Origin: Anodontia alba
Lineage: Eukaryota > Mollusca > Bivalvia > Lucinida > Lucinidae
Length of the DNA stretch: 64,000 bases
Direction of reading: 5' to 3'
NCBI GenBank assembly: GCA_964016985.1
Contig: OZ024837.1
Coordinates: forward strand, 34,999,622-35,063,621
Part shown: positions 22,037-33,254 of the stretch, one piece after another
Position numbering within the stretch: the first letter of the stretch is position 1
How the letters are laid out: each line of letters begins with the position of its first letter
Translations under genes and position numbers: made by a program
Notes under the pieces: model-generated
Told to the model about the DNA's origin: nothing
Seen by the model: only the letters and a program-made list of their open reading frames with translations
Database searches by the model: none

Positions 22037-22895
22037 GTAGACTTCTAAAATCCCGGACATACGCTTCTACCGATATTTCCTTCGTTCAGGCCTATGGGCA
22101 TGGTGGGCGAAGCTTGCTTACCAAGTAATGCTTACTATCCGCGGACGTCTGATTACAACCTTTATTCTGGGGTCCATGTCTGTTTGTCTGAACATTCTGA
22201 TTCGTCATTCGTTTACGGATTTATGAGTTTGGATTACGGCTTAAGTACCATGACCGCAACTATTCTAAACCGCGGCAGAAGTAAAGGCGAGGATTGTGGC
22301 CACGTAAAATCGATTTAAGCCCAACCCCCCCCCCCCCCTAAAATCCTTTTCACTGACCGTTCCAAGGCGGTTCTTCTGTCGTGGTTTAATTTTGTTATAG
22401 TTCGTCTTTGATGTGTTTCACTTACATCTTTTTGTTTTGGATAGCCATTTGGCCAATTTGTGGGAAAGTAACTGTCCGTTTGGCTTTATGCTAGTGATGT
22501 TTCCATTAGGGTCTAGTTATTTCGTGTTTATGTTTCTTTACCTTTAATTTCTCTGATGGGAGGTGTGGGATAATTGTATCGATTTCTGATCATTCCCTTC
22601 CCTTCTATTTTGTCTGTAGTTATTTGTGGGACCTTTTGGTTGCTTGTTGCGGTGCCTTTTTGTGTAATTTGTCCTGTTTGTTGTCCATTTGTTGTGTCTG
22701 GTACATGTAAGTTGGTCCTGTCTGACATTGTGTTCACCTCGCAAGGGAAGAGGAGACTGAGAGCTTTGTTTTACACTGGTTAGTAATGTATATGCTGCTA
22801 TCAATGTTTGTTTACTCTCTATTCCTCCTGGTGTGATTGTTAAGATATGTAATAGGATTGTGACTCTTCCTTCACATCTTCTCTACTATACTATT
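22037..22895 (+). mobile_element. 3' region of the split RT element
   Basis: Follows the RT stop. Contains GGCCACGTAAAATCGATTTAAGCC, a C-run (about 22324-22338), TTTTGGATAGCCATTTGGCCAAT and AATTGTATCGATTTCTGATC, matched on minus at 7690-8130. Frames of 70-86 aa here are not conserved between the two copies, so it is treated as untranslated. Confidence 0.6.
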
Positions 22896-23104
22896 GTTTC
22901 AAGCGAAGTATAATACAACAAAGCATTCAAAACAATAACACTGTAGTTAAATCCATGCATGCTACTGACAGTTGTAAGTTATTGCAATTAACATGGCAAA
23001 CATCAACATTACTATTATGCCTTGAATGACACCTGCCTATATATAAGGGGTAATTTAAGAGGATTAAAAGGCAAACAGCTTTGGTCAAGAAAAAGGCCTT
23101 ATTG
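22895..23104 (+). repeat. Partial copy of the large inverted-repeat arm
   Basis: CATTCAAAACAATAACACTGTAG, CATGGCAAACATCAACATTAC and GGGGTAATTTAAGAGGATT match 17600-17690 and 18566-18590 in the right arm. The copy continues at 24351-24480 after the RT insertion. Confidence 0.65.
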
Positions 23105-24350
23105 ACAAAAAAGGTAAGAAAAAAGTCCAGGGGGGGGGGGGGGTGGTGCCACAATCACAAACCGCAGCCCTTCCCAGACACCAAGAGGAAGAGGAAACCG
23201 ACAAGCTCAAATCGAACAAACGTACGAAAAGCACCAAGACCAGCCCTCTCTTCCCCAAGCGAGGCAACCGCAACGTCAAAAGGACCGAAAAACACGAGAA
23301 CAAAATGACACAAGGCAAGACTTAAAACAAATCGCCTCGTAGAATAAACCCCAAATCAACAAAGAGCAAGACCAACACCGGGGCCACCGCCTTAGAAAGG
23401 TCAGTAGAGTAAACAACCGGGGGATTTAAGCACTTTTACGGCTAGCCAACCCCACCCTGGGTCCCGATGCTACTCTTAATACAGAAACACATAAAAAATC
23501 GGTTCGCATAAAGGCTCCCAACTCAGTCAGTGCATCAAAGCGAAAACATAAAAAAAAACCCATAAAACAACAACAAATTAATCACTATAATAAACAAAGG
23601 CGAGTACTCATGGCTAATTCAACTGTATGCCAGAGTAAATGAAAATCAATAGCTGAACCACGGCGGGCCAAGCCAAAGACATATCGTCAAGCCCAAACCC
23701 ACTGGTTAAAGTTTTACGAAGAGGCCGCCATTGAGTCTGAGGCCCGAACCACCGTCGTGTAATTAAAGAATGAAGCATAGCCGTCAACAATGATTGGGTT
23801 GACAACTAGGCATGCAGTCTGCCGCATAATATCCAGACTATAGCCAATTCTTTTATAACGGTTAATAAGTTTTCTGAATTGCTCCGAAAAGTTAGATGTT
23901 CCGACAAGTTTTCTAAATCTGTACACTAAGTCACCGTAAAATTCTGGTTCCGATATACCTTGCTGCAGAAGTGTTTTCAGACTGACGCTATATTTTTCTA
24001 CCAAGGCACTGTGTCTGCGATAAAATTTTGATAAAGCCTTACGAAGTTTAAAATAACGATAGCCCTGCTTAAGAAGTTTGGCAGTAAGGGCTTTATTACG
24101 GTAGTTAAAGTCACTAAGATTTGAAGAAGCTCTGGCGAATCTTATAAGTTGAGAATGTATACCCCATATGAGGTACGCCGGGGGACATCGTCATCCAGAA
24201 AAGGGAAATTGACTATATCAAAATCATAATCGTCCCGTTTATCGTAAACTTTAGTGGAAACTGTACCATTAGATATACATAGATTCAAATCCAGAAAAGG
24301 TGCCTCGGTATCGGAAGAATTTGCTCTATTTAATTGGAGTTCTGTAGGGA
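23105..24350 (-). mobile_element. Second RT element, copy B
   Basis: On minus, from about 24350: TELQLNRANSSDTEAPFLDL, DIVNFPFLDDDVPRRTSYGV, then a frameshift near 24152 (base loss after GGGGTATACAT), then KYSVSLKTLLQQGISEPEFY, LVYRFRKLVGTSNFSEQFRK and RASDSMAASS (open frame 23714-24004). The 3' region runs to 23105 with a G-run at 23131-23143 and ends CTGGACTTTTTTCTTACCTTTTTT. The host sequence on both sides (GGTCAAGAAAAAGGCCTTATTGAC / GACACAATCCCTTCCTGAAATG) is continuous in the uninterrupted relative at 18600-18650, so both edges are defined; GAC is a possible short duplication. Confidence 0.85.
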
Positions 24351-24480
24351 CACAATCCCTTCCTGAAATGATGGTTATCTATAAAAGTTTCTGGTGGACA
24401 ATTTTTGAACACAGGGGAAGGATTTATCGATTTTATCCCCCATCTAATTGCTGTGTTTGGGTTGGTGGGTCTGTTTCCAT
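24351..24480 (+). repeat. Continuation of inverted-repeat arm copy
   Basis: CCCTTCCTGAAATGATGGTTATCTATA and TTTATCGATTTTATCCCCCAT in outline, matching 18634-18660 and 19060-19085. Confidence 0.55.
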
Positions 24481-24858
24481 TAGAGAAAGAACTCAAGATT
24501 GACAGTAATATGCGTTTGACCTAATACTAATAATAGGTATCTAAAACCATACAAATATAAACAACAACAACAAAAAAAAAAAAAAAAAAAAAAAATCAAA
24601 TTTACCATCTAAGCTCAAGCTGAAGCTTTGCTAAAACATATATGTTTACAAACTGCAAACTATATTCATTCACCCTAAATATTCTGATTCACTGGTTAGT
24701 AACGTGTATGCTATCCATCATCGTTTGTCTACTCTCTATTCTTCCTGGTGTAGGCTATGCAATATGATTGTGACACTTCCTTGATATCTTCTTCTCTATA
24801 CTATTGCTTCAATAATGAGAAGAAATATAACCTAGGCTAGCTCTAATATATCTAAGTA

Positions 24859-25495
24859 CAATCGAACTTCAATTGTTCGAACATCTTTGTGACCATGAAA
24901 AATTGTTCGAGAAATGGGTAGTTCGAGCCACTGAGAGTTCATCACGAAAACATGCCTATATAATTTTGAACCCCTTAAACCTCACTTTTATATTATAGTA
25001 AAACTTGGGTTTACAAAGGTATACGTTGTTTTTTCTTATTTCTGCTAAAACATAGATTGTGGGAACTCGTTAGAACAGCCTTGTCTAGGCGGTTCTAACG
25101 AGTACCCACAATCTGTGTTTTAAGCAGAAATATGAAAAATACCAGAATTTTTTTCTGAAAATTTTCATTTTTTACTAGTAAAATTTTCAGTATATTTGAA
25201 TAGGCATGTTTTCGTATTGTAATCATTGTGGCAGGTCAGGAAGGAAATAGCGATAATTTAGGGAATCTTTTCGATCTTCTATACAATAATGATATGTTGA
25301 GTGTACTCATTAGAATCACCTCAATGAGGCGATTCTAATGAGAACACACAACATAACATTTCATGATAAGATAAGAAAATTTCCCCAGATATTTGTTTTT
25401 TGAGATATCGGCAGAATTTCGTAGGGACTCAAAAACGAGTTCGAATTAGCCATGGTAAACGAGCCATCCGAGTTCGAGCTATTGAGGTTCGACTG
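24859..25495 (+). mobile_element. Pogo-like MITE ('CGAACCTCAATAGCTCGAAC', family E) copy 1 with nested family A
   Basis: The left end CAATCGAACTTCAATTGTTCG follows TA; the right end CGAGCTATTGAGGTTCGACTG precedes TA. Centre: GTACTCATTAGAATCACCTC/AATGAGGCGATTCTAATGAG. Family A copy 7 sits at 24940-25219 (+), CATCACGAAAACATGCC to GGCATGTTTTCGTATTG. Confidence 0.8.
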
Positions 25496-25684
25496 TATTG
25501 AAAACTGTACTGGCTTGGCTAACGAAGGTCAATCGTACTGAAATGCTGAACTTCGGTTAGCTGTACCTAACATGTGTAAACAGTTCTGCTATTTCAAACC
25601 TGGTTTGTCTATCGTTGATTTGTTTGTCGAAGATTTTTTTTTTTTTTTTTTTTTTTCTATTCTACCTCTTGGTGTCATTCGTAG

Positions 25685-25963
25685 CATCACGAAAACACGC
25701 CCATATAGTTTGACTCCCTTAAACCCCACCTTTTTATAGTAAAACTGGGGTTTACGTGGGTATACATTATTTTTTCTTATTTCTGCTCCAAAACATAGAT
25801 TGTAGGTACTCGTTAGAACCGCCTCGCCGAGGCGGTTCTAACAAGTACCCACAATCTATATTTTGAGCAGAAATATAAAAACTACCAGAATTTTTCATCT
25901 GAAAGTTTTCATTTTTTGGTGGTAATATTCTCAATGTATTTGAATGGGCGTGGTTTCGTAATG
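25685..25963 (+). mobile_element. Family A foldback MITE, copy 8
   Basis: CATCACGAAAACACGCCC to GGGCGTGGTTTCGTAATG. Hairpin TAGAACCGCCTCGCCGAGGC is intact. A poly(T) run lies just upstream (25630-25656). Confidence 0.9.
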
Positions 25964-26352
25964 GGCTATGTTCTATTATTGTGGCTCAGAAGGGGGCCAA
26001 GATCAATTTTGACAAAAAGATTGCTTCTAAAAGGAAATACGTTCACCTTAAAGAAACATCTCCTTTATTGCGTCAAATATGCCAGATATAGCTTCTCTTG
26101 GCGACACTCCGAGAAAAAAGAAACATTTAAAATACATATTCGTGTAAAATGTATTTTTAGATTCTTTGAATAACGCATGATTAGTATTTTTATTTCGTAG
26201 GAAATCAAAATCTTTTACTGATAAAATCAATGTGATAAATGTGTTCAATGCGTGTTTAAACTTTACTCACGTTTTTATCGACAAAGATTAGAATCTAATA
26301 CAAAATGAGATGAAACACCGTGGGAAAACAACAATTTCCCATATACAATGTA

Positions 26353-26921
26353 CAGTCGACCTTCAATAGCTCAAGCATCTTGGAGACAATGGAAATTTGT
26401 TCTAAAAATGGGTAGTTCGCGTCACTGAGGATACATTATAGCGCCAGGTCAGGAGACAAATAGGGATAAAGATGAGGCGGTTGTAATGAGTACACACAAC
26501 ATATGTGTATATGATCAAATAAGAAAATTCCCCTAAAACATCCCTAAATATTAGTTCATTACGAAAACACTCCTATTCAAATATATAGAAAATTTCACCT
26601 CCAAAAATTCAAAAATTTTGAGATAAAAAACTCTGATATTTTTTATTTCTGCTCAAAACATAGATTGGGGGTACTCGTTAGAACCGCCTCGCCGAGGCGG
26701 TTCTAATGAGTACCCACAATCTATGTTTTGAGCAGAAATAAGAAAAATAATGTATACCCCTGTAAACCCCAGTTTTACTATATAAAAGTGGGGTGTAATG
26801 GGGTCAATATTATATAGGCGTGTTTTTGTGATGTGTTTTCAGCTATCGGAAGAATTTCATAAGGACTCAAAAACGAGTTTGAATCAGCCATAAATGTTCG
26901 AGTCACTGAAGCTTTATATTG
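26353..26921 (+). mobile_element. Family E pogo-like MITE copy 2 with nested family A
   Basis: The left end CAGTCGACCTTCAATAGCTC follows TA; the right end GAGTCACTGAAGCTTTATATTG is worn. Only one half of the central core remains (GATGAGGCGGTTGTAATGAG). Family A copy 9 is at 26557-26833 (minus), CATTACGAAAACACTCC to GGCGTGTTTTTGTGATG. Confidence 0.75.
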
Positions 26922-27203
26922 TACATGTATAAACAGAGAAGGTCTACTGGTGAGTGTTCATTCGCATGGACCGGAGATCTCATTTAGTGTTCGGCTGCTT
27001 AAAGATTATAGAGAACGGAGTGTGATAGTAGGAAACTCCTACCAAAATGCCCAGCTACTATTTAATGGGCCACGTCAGCTTCAGAGCATCCTGCGCATGC
27101 GTAAAGTATCATATGGGCATTTTCTTTCCTTTAATGCATTCCATAGTATCCAATATTTCTGTTAGCGCATATGCCCGAAGATATATTTTCGTATGGTTCG
27201 GCC

Positions 27204-27470
27204 CATTACGAAAACACGCCCATTCAAATATATTGAAAATTTCACCACCAAAAATTTGAAAATTTTTAGATAAAAAATTCTAATATTTTTCATATTTCTG
27301 CTCAAAACATAGATTGTGGGTACTCTTTGGAACCGCCTCAACGAGTACCCACAATCTATGTTTTTTGAGCAGAAATCAGAAAAATATTGCATACCCCTGT
27401 AAATCCCAGTTTTACTATATAAAAGTGGGGTTTAAGGGGGTCAAAATTATATAGGCATGTTTTCGTGATG
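27204..27470 (-). mobile_element. Family A MITE, copy 10, hairpin collapsed
   Basis: The ends are normal (CATTACGAAAACACGCCC, GGCATGTTTTCGTGATG), but the centre reads TACTCTTTGGAACCGCCTCAACGAGTACC: the second core arm (GAGGCGGTTCTAA) is deleted, leaving the outer stem. Confidence 0.85.
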
Positions 27471-28042
27471 GAAATGTCGATTTTCCCACAACGGGACTCT
27501 GACGCGCTGGAGGGGGAGTCATTGTTTTTAACAATATACATTCTGTAATAGTTACAGTTGTAATAGCGTCTTGTTATGCGTATAGGTTTCTTATTGCACA
27601 CATGCACAGCAAAGGCCAAGATTAGATCGCGCAGCAGTGTTATCTCATCAAACCAGCTGTGGATCGTCTTATATTATTAAACAGCCAAAAGTATTCAACG
27701 GGCAGCAAATGACTTAGGCATTGTGATCTGGACATTCGTTATCCGCCTATGCTAGAATGATCATTTGATAATAAAAAAAGCTTAATTGTTGTGTAGGTGA
27801 TTCGTAAGGAACGCGCGATTTGGTATAGCTAGTATTTAGGAAGCGATTTGCCTTCATTTGTTACTTCTGTTTTCGATGAAGTGCTGTTTTGTGTTGTCAC
27901 TGAAATTAAAGAAAACATTAGAGAATGTAAAATTGGAGTATCAGCATTGGCAGAATAGCAATAGAAATGCCCTATGATGACGTACGGGGAGACCTTTTAC
28001 GGTCGCAACACGACACATCGCACAAGCTGTAGTGCTGTCTTT

Positions 28043-28195
28043 GTTTGTTTGTGTTGAGGTTTTACGGCCCAGTCAACCCAATGGGGTCATGTCGAGCGCG
28101 GTCAGTCTACCTAACCACACGTTTACTGGGCAGGCTTAGTCCTCTAAGCGGTTTACCAGTATTGTGCACATTCTTTCGCCAGAAACTGAAGTGCT
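28043..28195 (-). mobile_element. SINE 3' fragment, reversed
   Basis: Minus-strand match to the SINE body: CGAAAGAATGTG, CCGCTTAGAGGACTAAGCC and a 3' part GTAAAACCTCAACACAAAC. The tRNA-like head is missing. Confidence 0.7.
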
Positions 28196-28215
28196 GTCAA
28201 GTTAGATATACATGT

Positions 28216-28840
28216 ACAATCCATTACGAAAACACGCCTATTCAAATATACAGAAAATTTCATCTAAAAAAAAACCTGAAAATTTTTAGATAAAAAACTC
28301 TGATATTTTTCATATTTCTACTCAAAACATAGATTGTGGTACTCGTTAGAATCGCCTCGCCGAGGCGATTCTGATGAGTACCCACAATCTATGTTTTTTG
28401 AGCAGAAATAAGATAAATATGTACACCCCTGTAAACCCCAGTTTTACTATATAAAAGTGGGGTTTAGGGGAGGTCAAAATTATATAAGTATGTTTTCGTG
28501 ATGCGAACACCGATGGCTCGTTTACCCTGGCTACTTCGTTTTTGAGTTTCCACGAGATTCTTACGATAGCTTAAGAAAACAAATATTTAGAGAAAAAAAA
28601 TCTTATTTATCATGACATTGTATGTTGTGTGTACTCATTAGCATCGCCTCATCGAGGCAATTCTATTGAGTACACTCAACATACCATTATCATATAGAAG
28701 ATCAAAAAGACCTCCCTGAATTATCACCATTAGCTTCCTGACATGGTGCTATGATTTACCCTCATTGGCTCTAGCTACCCATGTATCCAATATTTTTTTA
28801 TGGTCCCGAATATGTTCGAGCCATTGGGTTCTTTTTTTGT
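28216..28840. mobile_element. Family E MITE copy 3, its end split by family A copy 11
   Basis: TACAAT (28216-28221), then family A (28222-28503, minus, CATTACG to GTGATG), then CGAACACCGATGGCTCG: joining the outer parts restores a family E end. Centre: GTACTCATTAGCATCGCCTC/ATCGAGGCAATTCTATTGAG. The right end is about GTTCGAGCCATTGGG (28813-28828). Copy 11 carries paired changes in its own core (AGAATCGCC / GGCGATTCT). Confidence 0.75.
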
Positions 28841-29140
28841 GTAAAGGCTACCTGGTGTACCCTTGGAAACACCAAACGCATAAAAAAAGAAAAACAAAAT
28901 GAAACTCGGATAGCCTAGGAGTCTTTTTTTTCATTGAAAATTTTCGTATAAGGGCATTGCACTTTGCAGGGCTATATCAGTTCTCCCAGCATCGACTAAA
29001 GCGGGACCCGACTTTTGCATGGTGCTAGAATAGGCGTAATGATCCCAGGGATAATGAAAATAATAAACTGCATCATGATAAAGTACAGGGAGAATTGTAC
29101 GGCTGCCACACGGCACTTATCACAGTCCGCAATGAAATTA
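28841..29140. other. No gene recognised
   Basis: Contains phrases (GCAGGGCTATATCAG, GATCCCAGGGATAATGAAAAT) that resemble the 395-bp tandem unit at 29610-30425, so probably an older copy. No coding frame. Confidence 0.35.
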
Positions 29141-29186
29141 CATTACGAAAACACGCCTGTTCAAATATATTGAAAACTTCACCACA

Positions 29187-29232
<46 letters not shown>

Positions 29233-29456
29233 GTAAAGTTTTCAGATAAAAATTCTGATATTTTTCATATTTCTGCTCAAAACATTGATTGTGGGTACTC
29301 GTTAGAACCGCCTCGTCGAGGGGGTTGTAACAGGTACCCACACTCTATATTTTTGAACAGAAATATGAAAAATAATGTCTACCCCTGTAAACCCAGTTCT
29401 ACTATATAAAAGTGAGGTTTAAGGGGGTAAAAATATAAAGGTATATTTTCGTGATG
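29141..29456 (-). mobile_element. Family A MITE, copy 12, with internal (CA)n(A)n expansion
   Basis: CATTACGAAAACACGCCTG to GTATATTTTCGTGATG. Between the left end and the hairpin a CACACACA tract runs into a poly(A) of about 33, making this copy longer. The second core arm is altered (GAGGGGGTTGTAACAGG). Confidence 0.85.
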
Positions 29457-29609
29457 AATAAATCTATAGAATGTGGGATAGAAGAAGTCCAGGAATAGAT
29501 TCAACCACGGAAGATAGTCTATCAATGACACCCAGGATGCCTCTGGGAACAAAGAGCGCATAAAGATCGGAAACCAAAGTATCGGTTTCATTCAAACTCT
29601 TCGTATGAC

Positions 29610-30425
29610 AGTATTGCAGTTTTGCAGGGCTGTGTACATCATCCTAAAAGTCTAAACAATTGTCTTTGGAAGCAAAGAACACATTACAGTCTCGGTTTTA
29701 TTGACTCTTCATAAGCACTAATGAAGTTTGCAACACTGCTTACGCCCTCTAGCATATACATGAGCAGAATTCCATTTTCAAAGATACAACAATGGGCCCA
29801 ACGATCCCCAAGGAAATGAAAATATAAGTCACGTTTGCCAAAAAGCGTATTAAAATAATTTTAACAATTTTATATTAAGCTTTACAAAATGTTATTTGAC
29901 ACTTAAATAGAATTATTTCATTGGAGTTCAAGCTTATTGAATGTGTATGCAATATTTGTCCTTATTATTTGGCAGGAAAACAAACGTCTTTATTTTGAAA
30001 ATGACAGCATTGCAGTTTTCAGGGATGTGTACATCTTCCTAAAAGTCTAAACAATTGTCTTTGGAAGCAAAGAACACATTACAGTCTCGGTTTTATTGAC
30101 TCTTCATAAGCAGTAATGAAGTTTGCAACACTGCTTACGCCCTCTAGCATATACATGAGCAGAATTCCATTTTCAAAGATACAACAATGGGCCCAACGAT
30201 CCCAAAGGAAATGAAAATATGTCACGTTTGACAAGTAGCGTATTAAAATAATTTTAACATTTTTATATTAAGCCTTACAAAATGTTATTTGACCCTTGAA
30301 TAGAATTATTTCACAATTATTGCATACACATTCAATAAGCTTGGAGTTCAAGCTTATTGAATGTGTATGCAATAATTGTCCTTATTATATGGCAGGAAGA
30401 CAAAAGTCTTTAATTTGAAAATGCC
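29610..30425 (+). repeat. Tandem duplication, period about 395 bp
   Basis: Two units starting near GCAGTTTTGCAGGG (29618) and GCAGTTTTCAGGG (30011) align along their length (CCTAAAAGTCTAAACAATTG, AAAGATACAACAATGGGCCC). Unit 2 has a complete palindrome, AATTATTGCATACACATTC...GAATGTGTATGCAATAATT (30311-30380); unit 1 has lost the left arm. Confidence 0.8.
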
Positions 30426-30687
30426 CACTTGGATTATAGAGGTCATATGATTAGGGAATGATACAGATGTCCACTAACATCTAATATAATGAGAGTTGCA
30501 ATTTTTACACTTCCCACTCGTTGTAAGGGCCAGACTGTGTAAATGACAAATGCGATGGATCGGTAAATGACCGCGAAAGTGGTGCACCTTTACGTAGGCC
30601 ACGCAGGCCAACGTGTATTGTTCTTTTTAAATGGCATAAATTGTTTGTTTCTTCCTTGAGACATTTTTTTATTCAAATTGTGTTTTA

Positions 30688-30895
30688 ATTAATCCTTTCA
30701 ACCCCGAGTTTCTGAGCAGACATGATATCTTCCATATCTGAATTATGACAATATTTATTTATGTTGAAAATAGCGATTTCAGTAAAAAATCAAACGCATA
30801 CTGGCAAACAGTGTAGATCCTGATGAGACGGCTCGTTACTGGATCTACACTGTTTGTAAAGGCGCATGTTTTAGTCTCGGAGTTGAAAGCGTTAA
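30688..30895. mobile_element. TTAA-flanked foldback repeat, copy 1
   Basis: TTAATCCTTTCAACCCCGAG and CTCGGAGTTGAAAGCGTTAA are inverted and end in TTAA. Inside is the 'CTGGCAAACAGTGTAGATCC' palindrome. TTAA borders suggest piggyBac-type mobilisation. Compare 62007-62238. Confidence 0.6.
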
Positions 30896-31199
30896 CATAG
30901 CATAAAGCATTTCTTCCTTGGAACATTTTTCATTATTTTAATAGTATTTGAATTAAATATGTATGATCTTTTGCAACTCTGCAAGCGTGTTTGTTTAGAT
31001 TAGAACCAAATTTTCCAATTCCATTATTGCGTTTCTTTCCGTGTCTAAATATGCTATTTGTGCAGCGAGTGCATTTCGTTTTAGCCCCGTCGCGCGGAAA
31101 TGTTACTTTGTGTTAAATACGGGCAATACAAGATGAGCCTGATAGTCCACGTACCCTGATCAGCGCCCTCGCTTCCTGGTAACAGAAACTATTAGATGG

Positions 31200-31320
31200 G
31201 CCGCGCCATGCGAAAACGTATCCGGGTATTTGCGGACAGCGAATGCCCAGATCAGCCTGCGCATAAGCGCAGGCTGATCAAGGCTTTCACTGTCCGCTTA
31301 CATAATCAGTGGATGCTACA
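31200..31320. repeat. CTGCGCATAAGCGCAG palindrome
   Basis: GCGGACAGCGAATGCCCAGATCAGCCTGCG pairs (in outline) with CGCAGGCTGATCAAGGCTTTCACTGTCCGC. Similar to 42977-43050. Confidence 0.6.
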
Positions 31321-31652
31321 GAATGTATGAATTGAGATGCGCATGTTCAAGACCCTTTTTGTTTGCTTGACGCGTCGCAGATACTTCAGATTGTATCGAC
31401 GCAGAATAAATGCACTAATGGGACTGTGGAATGATGGACAGTATGAACAGAGTCGTTGTCGTATGATCAAACTTTCAACATCCTTTTCTCGAGATATGGT
31501 TCAAATGCACGACTGGATTTGGCGAATGCACTTGAATTGAAGAGTGAACATTTAAGAACACTGAATATCTTTTACTAAAATGTTTTAATCTGAAGAATAC
31601 ATGATTCATTGTAACTTGGTTGAAAGAAACGTTGGTAAAGATACAACATAGT

Positions 31653-31902
31653 TTGAGCCAGTGCACGACAAAACCTACGCCATTATTGCCACCAGCGAAG
31701 ACTCAGATCAGCCTGCGCATCCGCGCAGACTGATCAGAGTCTTCGCTGATAGCAAGTGCCTTCTAAAGCCTCCGTGCTATCCAAAAGAGGGATAAACGAA
31801 AATCCTTGCCATACTGGACAAATGTACAGGCTGATCTGAGTCTTTGCTAGTCACACTGGTCTTATTGTTAGTTTAGTCGAGCGCTGGCTCATTTGCAAAA
31901 TA
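31653..31902. mobile_element. Family G foldback repeat, copy 2
   Basis: GAGCCAGTGCACGACAAAAC and GTCGAGCGCTGGCTC are the inverted ends; inside are AGCGAAGACTCAGATCAGCC and GGCTGATCTGAGTCTTTGCT. Confidence 0.7.
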
Positions 31903-32019
31903 CTATTGGATTGTAATAAGACGAGCCAGGGCACAGCCTGTCCTACAAGACTGCATGAGCGCCTAGTGAAAACTCAGATAAGGCTGCGCATCTGCACAGA
32001 TCTAATCAAAGTCGGACAG

Positions 32020-32116
32020 TCATAAATCTATATTGAACCATTATCGGCCCGACAGGGCACCCGATAGGTGCCCTGTCGGGCCGATAATAGTTCATCATAG
32101 ATTTATGTAAAATGCT
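32020..32116. repeat. Palindrome with TCGGGCCGATAAT arms
   Basis: ATAAATCTATATTGAACC / GTTCATCATAGATTTAT, inner ATTATCGGCCCGACAGGGCA and complement, centre CCCGATAGGTG. Same class as 16397-16502. Confidence 0.7.
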
Positions 32117-32509
32117 AGCTGATAATTTGTATTCGTGGCCATGCACAAGTACAAAATAGTTTAATCACTCGAATAAGCATCTTTACAAATTAAGATTCTG
32201 TTAGTACTACTGTTTGACAGCACTCAGCAATGCATTCTGCATATGTAGAGTATTATTGTAGTTTGCTGTCCAATACTCTGTCCACTTTGACAGCAAATCA
32301 TGATGTATTAGGCAATAGTCTGGGCTCGTCGAGATAAGAAACCTGAATAGGAGATTACCAATGCAGAATATATACGGATCGTACCATGAGAATACAGCAC
32401 TTACGCAGCTACAGAGGAAGGAGATGACCTTACTGAGCATTTATTGCATCCGCCCAATAATTCTTTGATGTATTCTTTTTATAGTGTTTGCATGTTTGTT
32501 TGATGTCAA

Positions 32510-32723
32510 TTAAGGCTTAGCACTCTGGGTAGAATTTTCAGCACACGACATATTAAAATACTTTTCTTATTTTTCTCTGAAAACAGATTTTAACATTTCA
32601 TGCGAATTGTCTCAAGCGTAGACAATTTGCATTAAAAGTCAAATCCTGTTTTCTGCGAAAAATAAGAAATATATCATCAAATTTGTCGTCTGTTGAATTA
32701 GCCCAGGGAGTGGTAAAGGTTAA
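32510..32723. mobile_element. TTAA-ended MITE ('GCTTAGCACTCTGG', family B), copy 1
   Basis: TTAAGGCTTAGCACTCTGGG and CCCAGGGAGTGGTAAAGGTTAA. Inner pairs: TTTTCAGCACACGACA / TCGTCTGTTGAATTAG, and AAACAGATTTTAACATTTCATGC-type arms around AATTGTCTCAAGCGTAGACAATT. Copies: 35155-35358, 37206-37891, 44168-44360, 55072-55330; a lone end at 57488-57530. TTAA ends hint at a piggyBac-like source. Confidence 0.7.
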
Positions 32724-32808
32724 ATTGCTAACAAGAAAAGGTTACAGGTCAACTTCGCGCCTGCTCCGTCAGATAAGAACCTTCGTTGACCACCAATGTA
32801 TATTTTTG

Positions 32809-32809
<1 letters not shown>

Positions 32810-32889
<80 letters not shown>
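32810..32889. repeat. (TA)n microsatellite
   Basis: About 40 uninterrupted TA units. Confidence 0.95.
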
Positions 32890-32892
<3 letters not shown>

Positions 32893-33254
32893 GAACAGAA
32901 AAGACCCTGATTACATTACGCGGGTACGCAGGCTGACATTAATATTCGCTGTTCTTATATGACATCATGACTTTTATTGTGACTTATACTGCAGACTCTA
33001 CAATGATGTACTATGAAGAACCTCAATGAAACCGAAACTCCAATTTTTGTTCTTTAGTATAGTATTTATTTCCACGGACATACTTTATAGATTATATCAT
33101 AAATTCAAATCGTTATTTGTATCAGTAATATATGCGCTATTGCTCAGCACAAAGATAGGTGGTGCGTCACGAAAAATGTTCGAAACATAATTTAAAAGAT
33201 GTCTAAGAATATGTGCAATCACAGAGCATAGCCAACCAAACAGCAAACCAACTA
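32890..33254. other. No gene recognised
   Basis: No repeat or coding signal I can name. Confidence 0.35.

Noticed and set aside
28045..28293. 82-codon frame (+)
   Set aside because: It spans a reversed SINE fragment and the start of a MITE.
940..29456. Regularly recurring palindromes resembling a CRISPR array
   Set aside because: Spacing is irregular (kilobases), the repeats are about 280-bp transposon-like elements, and the DNA is eukaryotic.
31337..31540. 67-codon open frame (+), basic N-terminal half
   Set aside because: No domain recognised and surrounded by foldback repeats.
32683..32910. Frame containing a long Tyr-Ile repeat; similar at 57264-57479
   Set aside because: Translations of (TA)n microsatellites.
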